Assembly (NCBI GenBank): GCA_032027125.1
Contig: JAVSMQ010000001.1
Span: 858,196 to 922,195, forward strand
DNA: 64,000 nucleotides
Reading direction: 5' to 3'
From: JANJTB01 sp032027125
GTDB lineage: Bacteria; Bacteroidota; Ignavibacteria; Kapaibacteriales; UBA2268
The notes beneath the pieces are model-generated. The model made no database searches and was not told the origin of the DNA. It saw nothing but the letters and a program-made list of their open reading frames with translations. The position numbers and the translations under genes are program-made. Below, in pieces: positions 61,270 through 64,000 of this stretch (position 1 is its first letter; every line of letters starts with the position of its first letter).

Positions 61270-61884
61270 TTACTGTATTTTATCAATATAGTATCTCACC
61301 ATTGGTCTGTTTTTAGACGTATTGTCCACGATTTCAAATCCGGCACGTTCAAAAGATTTATACAAACCTATCCATGCAAATGCATCGGGAAGTTTTTCCT
61401 GTGTAGGAATTGCAGGATAGGCTTCAATAATTTTTATACCATTTGATTCGGCATATTTTATAACGCCTTTTAACATCGCAACGGAAACACCGAGACGCCT
61501 GAATTTTTTATCAATAAAAAAGCATGGAATTGACCAAACCGAATTATTGTCAATTCTTTTATGAACACGTGAATTTTCAAGTTTTATAAAATCCTCGCGA
61601 GGGGCAAAAGCACACCAGGATATCGGTTGACTATCGTAGAAACCAATAATTCCTGCCGGTTTATTTTCCCAAACAATTTCTTTCATAGCCTGTTTATTTC
61701 TATCTTCCGACTTCCCTTCATCAAACTCGGATTTTTTTAGTCTGTAATACATGCACCAGCAGTTTCCGCAAGCACCCTTATCGCCGAAAAGCTGAACAAA
61801 TTGCTCCCAATTATTTTTCGATAAAGGTTCAAAAGTCATAAGCCTCAAAAACTCTGTGTCGTGAATGATATTTTCTTTTTTCAT
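61270..61884 (-). CDS. GNAT-family acetyltransferase
   Basis: From ATG 61884 the protein has 204 residues (a longer in-frame start at 61974 adds a basic stretch of 30). A GNAT fold is indicated by AGIIGFYDSQPISWCAF, WSIPCFFIDKKFRRLGVSVAMLKGVIKYAES (the acetyl-CoA loop is RRLGVS rather than RGxGxG/A), and YKSFERAGFEIV. A CGNCWCMYY motif near residue 30 is typical of one GNAT subfamily. Substrate unknown. Monocistronic; it is convergent with the rhomboid gene. Confidence 0.85.
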   Translation of the reverse strand: MKKENIIHDTEFLRLMTFEPLSKNNWEQFVQLFGDKGACGNCWCMYYRLKKSEFDEGKSEDRNKQAMKEIVWENKPAGIIGFYDSQPISWCAFAPREDFIKLENSRVHKRIDNNSVWSIPCFFIDKKFRRLGVSVAMLKGVIKYAESNGIKIIEAYPAIPTQEKLPDAFAWIGLYKSFERAGFEIVDNTSKNRPMVRYYIDKIQ

Positions 61885-62125
61885 GGATTTATTTATTTGA
61901 TTGTTCAATATGATGTATAAAAAAAGTCGGTTTATTTTTCTCTTTAGAAGCCGCTCCAAACAATTGTTTATCAATTACAAAAATATAAAATTTCGTAATA
62001 ATTTTATCAATTATTTTTGTTCACTGAAAATTATTACTTATTTTAGTTTATTGAATTTCGGGCAATAAATACAATTTAATAAATTTTCTTATTTATATTT
62101 TAAAACTTATGAAAATGGTGAAATA

Positions 62126-62740
62126 ATGAATTATTTAAGAATCTTTTTAATCCTGTTTCTATTTTCTTTAGTATCCGGTTGTGAAGATGAACCTATTAAA
62201 CAGTCGCTTAATAAATCCCTGCTTATACCTTTAAAAATCGGTAATGAGTGGACTTACATTGACTCATCAGTAAATGCAGAGGGTACACATGCTTTTGTTG
62301 AAACAAAAACTTATGTGATTATCAAAGACAGTATTTGGAACGAAGAAAAAATGTTTATGTTTAATCGTACCGATTTTCTGGATATTAATTTATACGGATA
62401 TTTTTTAAACAGAGCAGACGGAACTTATTTATTTGATTCAAGTAATATTGCAAATGAGCCGCAAATGTTCATTAAATTTCCTGTTTACAAAAACAATGGT
62501 TTTAAAGGATATACCGATTTTCTGATTGTGTCAAATATTGATACTTCATATACTACACCAGCCGGATTGTTTAATTGTATAATGTATGAAAGTATCAAGT
62601 CGGATAAAAATAATTCTTATTATATACATTATTTCTCTCCGGGTATCGGTCATATTGCTTCCGAATATTACTATAAAAACATCGGTGAGGATTATTATTT
62701 AGTCAGAACTGTTATATTAACTTCATATAAATTTAAGTAA
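62126..62740 (+). CDS. Putative lipoprotein, unknown function
   Basis: The 204-residue protein has a lipoprotein signal with lipobox LVSGC (Cys19). The mature part is beta-rich (LIPLKIGNEWTYIDSSV, GIGHIASEYYYKN), a pattern seen in Bacteroidota surface or periplasmic lipoproteins, where IGNEWTYID-type starts are common. No function can be assigned. It ends in front of a perfect terminator. Confidence 0.78.
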   Translation: MNYLRIFLILFLFSLVSGCEDEPIKQSLNKSLLIPLKIGNEWTYIDSSVNAEGTHAFVETKTYVIIKDSIWNEEKMFMFNRTDFLDINLYGYFLNRADGTYLFDSSNIANEPQMFIKFPVYKNNGFKGYTDFLIVSNIDTSYTTPAGLFNCIMYESIKSDKNNSYYIHYFSPGIGHIASEYYYKNIGEDYYLVRTVILTSYKFK

Positions 62741-62756
62741 ATATTGACAAATAAAT

Positions 62757-62789
62757 ACAATATTGTTTGATTGTATCAAACAATATTGT
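62757..62789 (+). terminator. Terminator after the lipoprotein gene
   Basis: ACAATATTGTTTGA (62757-62770) and TCAAACAATATTGT (62776-62789) are exact complements with a 5-nt loop, followed by ATTTTTGT. Confidence 0.75.
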
Positions 62790-63295
62790 ATTTTTGTATC
62801 AAACAGTTTTCTTTTTGATTTAAAATTCAGTAAGGATAACTCTAAAATCTATTTGGATTATATAAAATCTTACTTTATATATTAACCTGGGATTAAGCCT
62901 ACTTAAATTACTTTAATCAATTAAATCACAAAAATCAGCTAAATCAAGGGTTCAGATAGTTTTGACAAACTTAAGATTTGGAAAACAAATGGCACTATTC
63001 TTGACTATTTAGTCGAATAAAGTAAAATCAAAATAACGGTAAAAACAGCTCAAAACGCACCATATTTGGATTCAGATGATTTTTGATATGAATTATATTT
63101 TTTGAAAGTGTACAAAAAAATTAACAGGTGATTGAAAGTGTAAATAAATTTGTACATAATCCTAAAATTAATTTATAAAGTATTTGGATAAATGTTGTTC
63201 TATATATAGGGGGTCTCTATAAATTAACATTATGATATTAAAGCGGTTATGCTTATTTTTGTATAGAATTATTTAACAATTTCGCAAAAATTAAA
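62790..63295. other. Gene-free stretch before the IS5 transposase
   Basis: It contains a GGTTCAGA-type repeat fragment near 62930-62960 (AATCAAGGGTTCAGATAG), a repeated TTGAAAGTGTA word near 63105 and 63133, and GGGGGTCTCTATAAATTAAC near 63210, which could be the left end of the insertion sequence. No coding sequence is seen. Confidence 0.45.
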
Positions 63296-64000
63296 ATGAA
63301 TAAACAGAAATACAAATCAAGTGGAAAAAAAGGTCTATTTGATGACCAATTTAACAAAATTCGTTTATCAGAAATAGGCAATCCTTTAGAAACTATTAGT
63401 AGAGTAGTTGATTTTGAGATGTTTCGTTCAACATTAGAAAAATATTTGCTAAATACTAATAAAAAGAATAATGCCGGAGCAAAACCCTTTGATTTAATAT
63501 TGATGTTTAAAATACTTATCTTACAGCGATATTACGGACTTGGTGACAAACAGGTAGAGTATCAAATAATAGACCGAACAAGTTTTAAGCAATTTTTAGG
63601 ATTAGAGAGCGGTGATAAAGTGCCTGATGAAAAGACGGTATGGGCATTTAGAGAAAATATTACTAAGTCCGGTTTGGTTGACATTTTGTTTACTGAGTTT
63701 ATGAATCATTTAGAAAGTCTTGGTTTAATATTCAATGAAGGTCAATTGATAGATGCAAGTTTCACGGTAGCACCACGACAGCGCAACACCCGTGATGAAA
63801 ATACCAAAATTAAAGCAGGTGAAGGTGATGAATTATGGAACGACAATCCACATAAGAAACGTCAAAAGGATATTGATGCACGGTGGACAGAGAAGAATGG
63901 AGAAAAGTTTTTCGGTTATAAAAATCATGCAAAGGTGGATAAAAAGAGTAAATTTATCAAAGGCTATAAAGTAACGGATGCTTCAGTACATGATTCACAA
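63296..64000 (+). mobile_element. IS5-family transposase, 3' truncated by the window edge
   Basis: From ATG 63296 235 codons are open to the last base. The N-terminal DUF772-like domain (DEKTVWAFRENIT; FDLILMFKILILQRYYGLGDKQVEY as landmarks) and the start of the DDE domain (LIDASFTVAPRQRN with the first Asp, VTDASVHDSQ with the second) match IS5-group transposases. The remaining DDE residues and right inverted repeat lie outside. It is intact as far as seen, so probably a recent insertion. Confidence 0.88.

Noticed and set aside
62757..62789. Operator or element end
   Set aside because: The perfect inverted repeat directly follows a gene and is followed by Ts; a terminator explains it.
63200..63295. 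Left inverted repeat of the IS5 element
   Set aside because: GGGGGTCTCTATAAATTAAC is a candidate, but the right end is outside the window, so it cannot be confirmed.

Overview
The window is an AT-rich bacterial chromosome segment, almost certainly from a metagenome assembly. Several things point to the Bacteroidota/FCB group: type IX secretion (T9SS) sorting domains on four proteins, a bat (aerotolerance) operon, a DUF2723 membrane protein, and promoters of the TTTG...TAnnTTTG type. The [FeFe] hydrogenase, squalene genes hpnC/D/E and palindromic intergenic repeats would suit an Ignavibacteria/Kapabacteria-like lineage, but that placement is inference. Three spots are assembly damage rather than biology: two N blocks (4789-4860 and 10460-10481) and a stretch carrying intact Tn5/Nextera mosaic ends (6302-6540).

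Layout. 1-6.9 kb: three secreted T9SS proteins followed by repeats and assembly scars. 6.9-13.2 kb: a tocopherol-cyclase-like protein, a DUF2723 protein, a REP array with its RAYT transposase, a VapBC-type toxin-antitoxin pair and another T9SS propeller protein. 13.3-20.0 kb: an ATP synthase operon (atpZ, subunit-I-like gene, atpB-E-F-H-A, hldD, atpG) without atpD/atpC. 20.1-25.5 kb: a MITE-like palindrome, a GH13-like protein, two periplasmic redox proteins, and an accessory patch with an RHS remnant. 25.7-34.2 kb: hslUV, an ArsR regulator, and the hydrogenase operon hydC-hydB-hydA-TM1266-hydG. 34.5-38.6 kb: tRNA-Pro(CGG), then a compact SLOG-like/mcrC/mcrB defence operon. 38.7-49 kb: hpnE, pnp, rpsO, a Pmp3/YqaE gene, rpmG, priA, an HtrA-like lipoprotein protease, lptB, and a DUF433/DUF5615 toxin-antitoxin pair. 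49-64 kb: tatC, a DEAD-box helicase, a barrel protein, batBCDE, hpnC-hpnD, a lone nuoE, an inactive-looking rhomboid, a GNAT protein, a lipoprotein, and an IS5-family transposase cut by the right edge.

The genes suggest an anaerobic or facultative cell that makes H2 from (or takes up H2 into) NADH with a trimeric HydABC enzyme, makes squalene by the HpnCDE route, keeps an F-type H+ ATP synthase and exports propeller proteins through T9SS. Maturases HydE and HydF, ATP synthase beta/epsilon, the rest of complex I and the T9SS machinery must lie elsewhere.

The most interesting material is (i) the SLOG-like/McrC/McrB operon, with mcrC before mcrB and a fused-spacing nucleotide-binding-like partner; (ii) the RAYT locus, whose flanking hairpins differ in stem sequence but keep one constant tail; and (iii) a 15-bp perfect hairpin inside the coding sequence of two T9SS sorting domains, which appears to have been copied between neighbouring genes.
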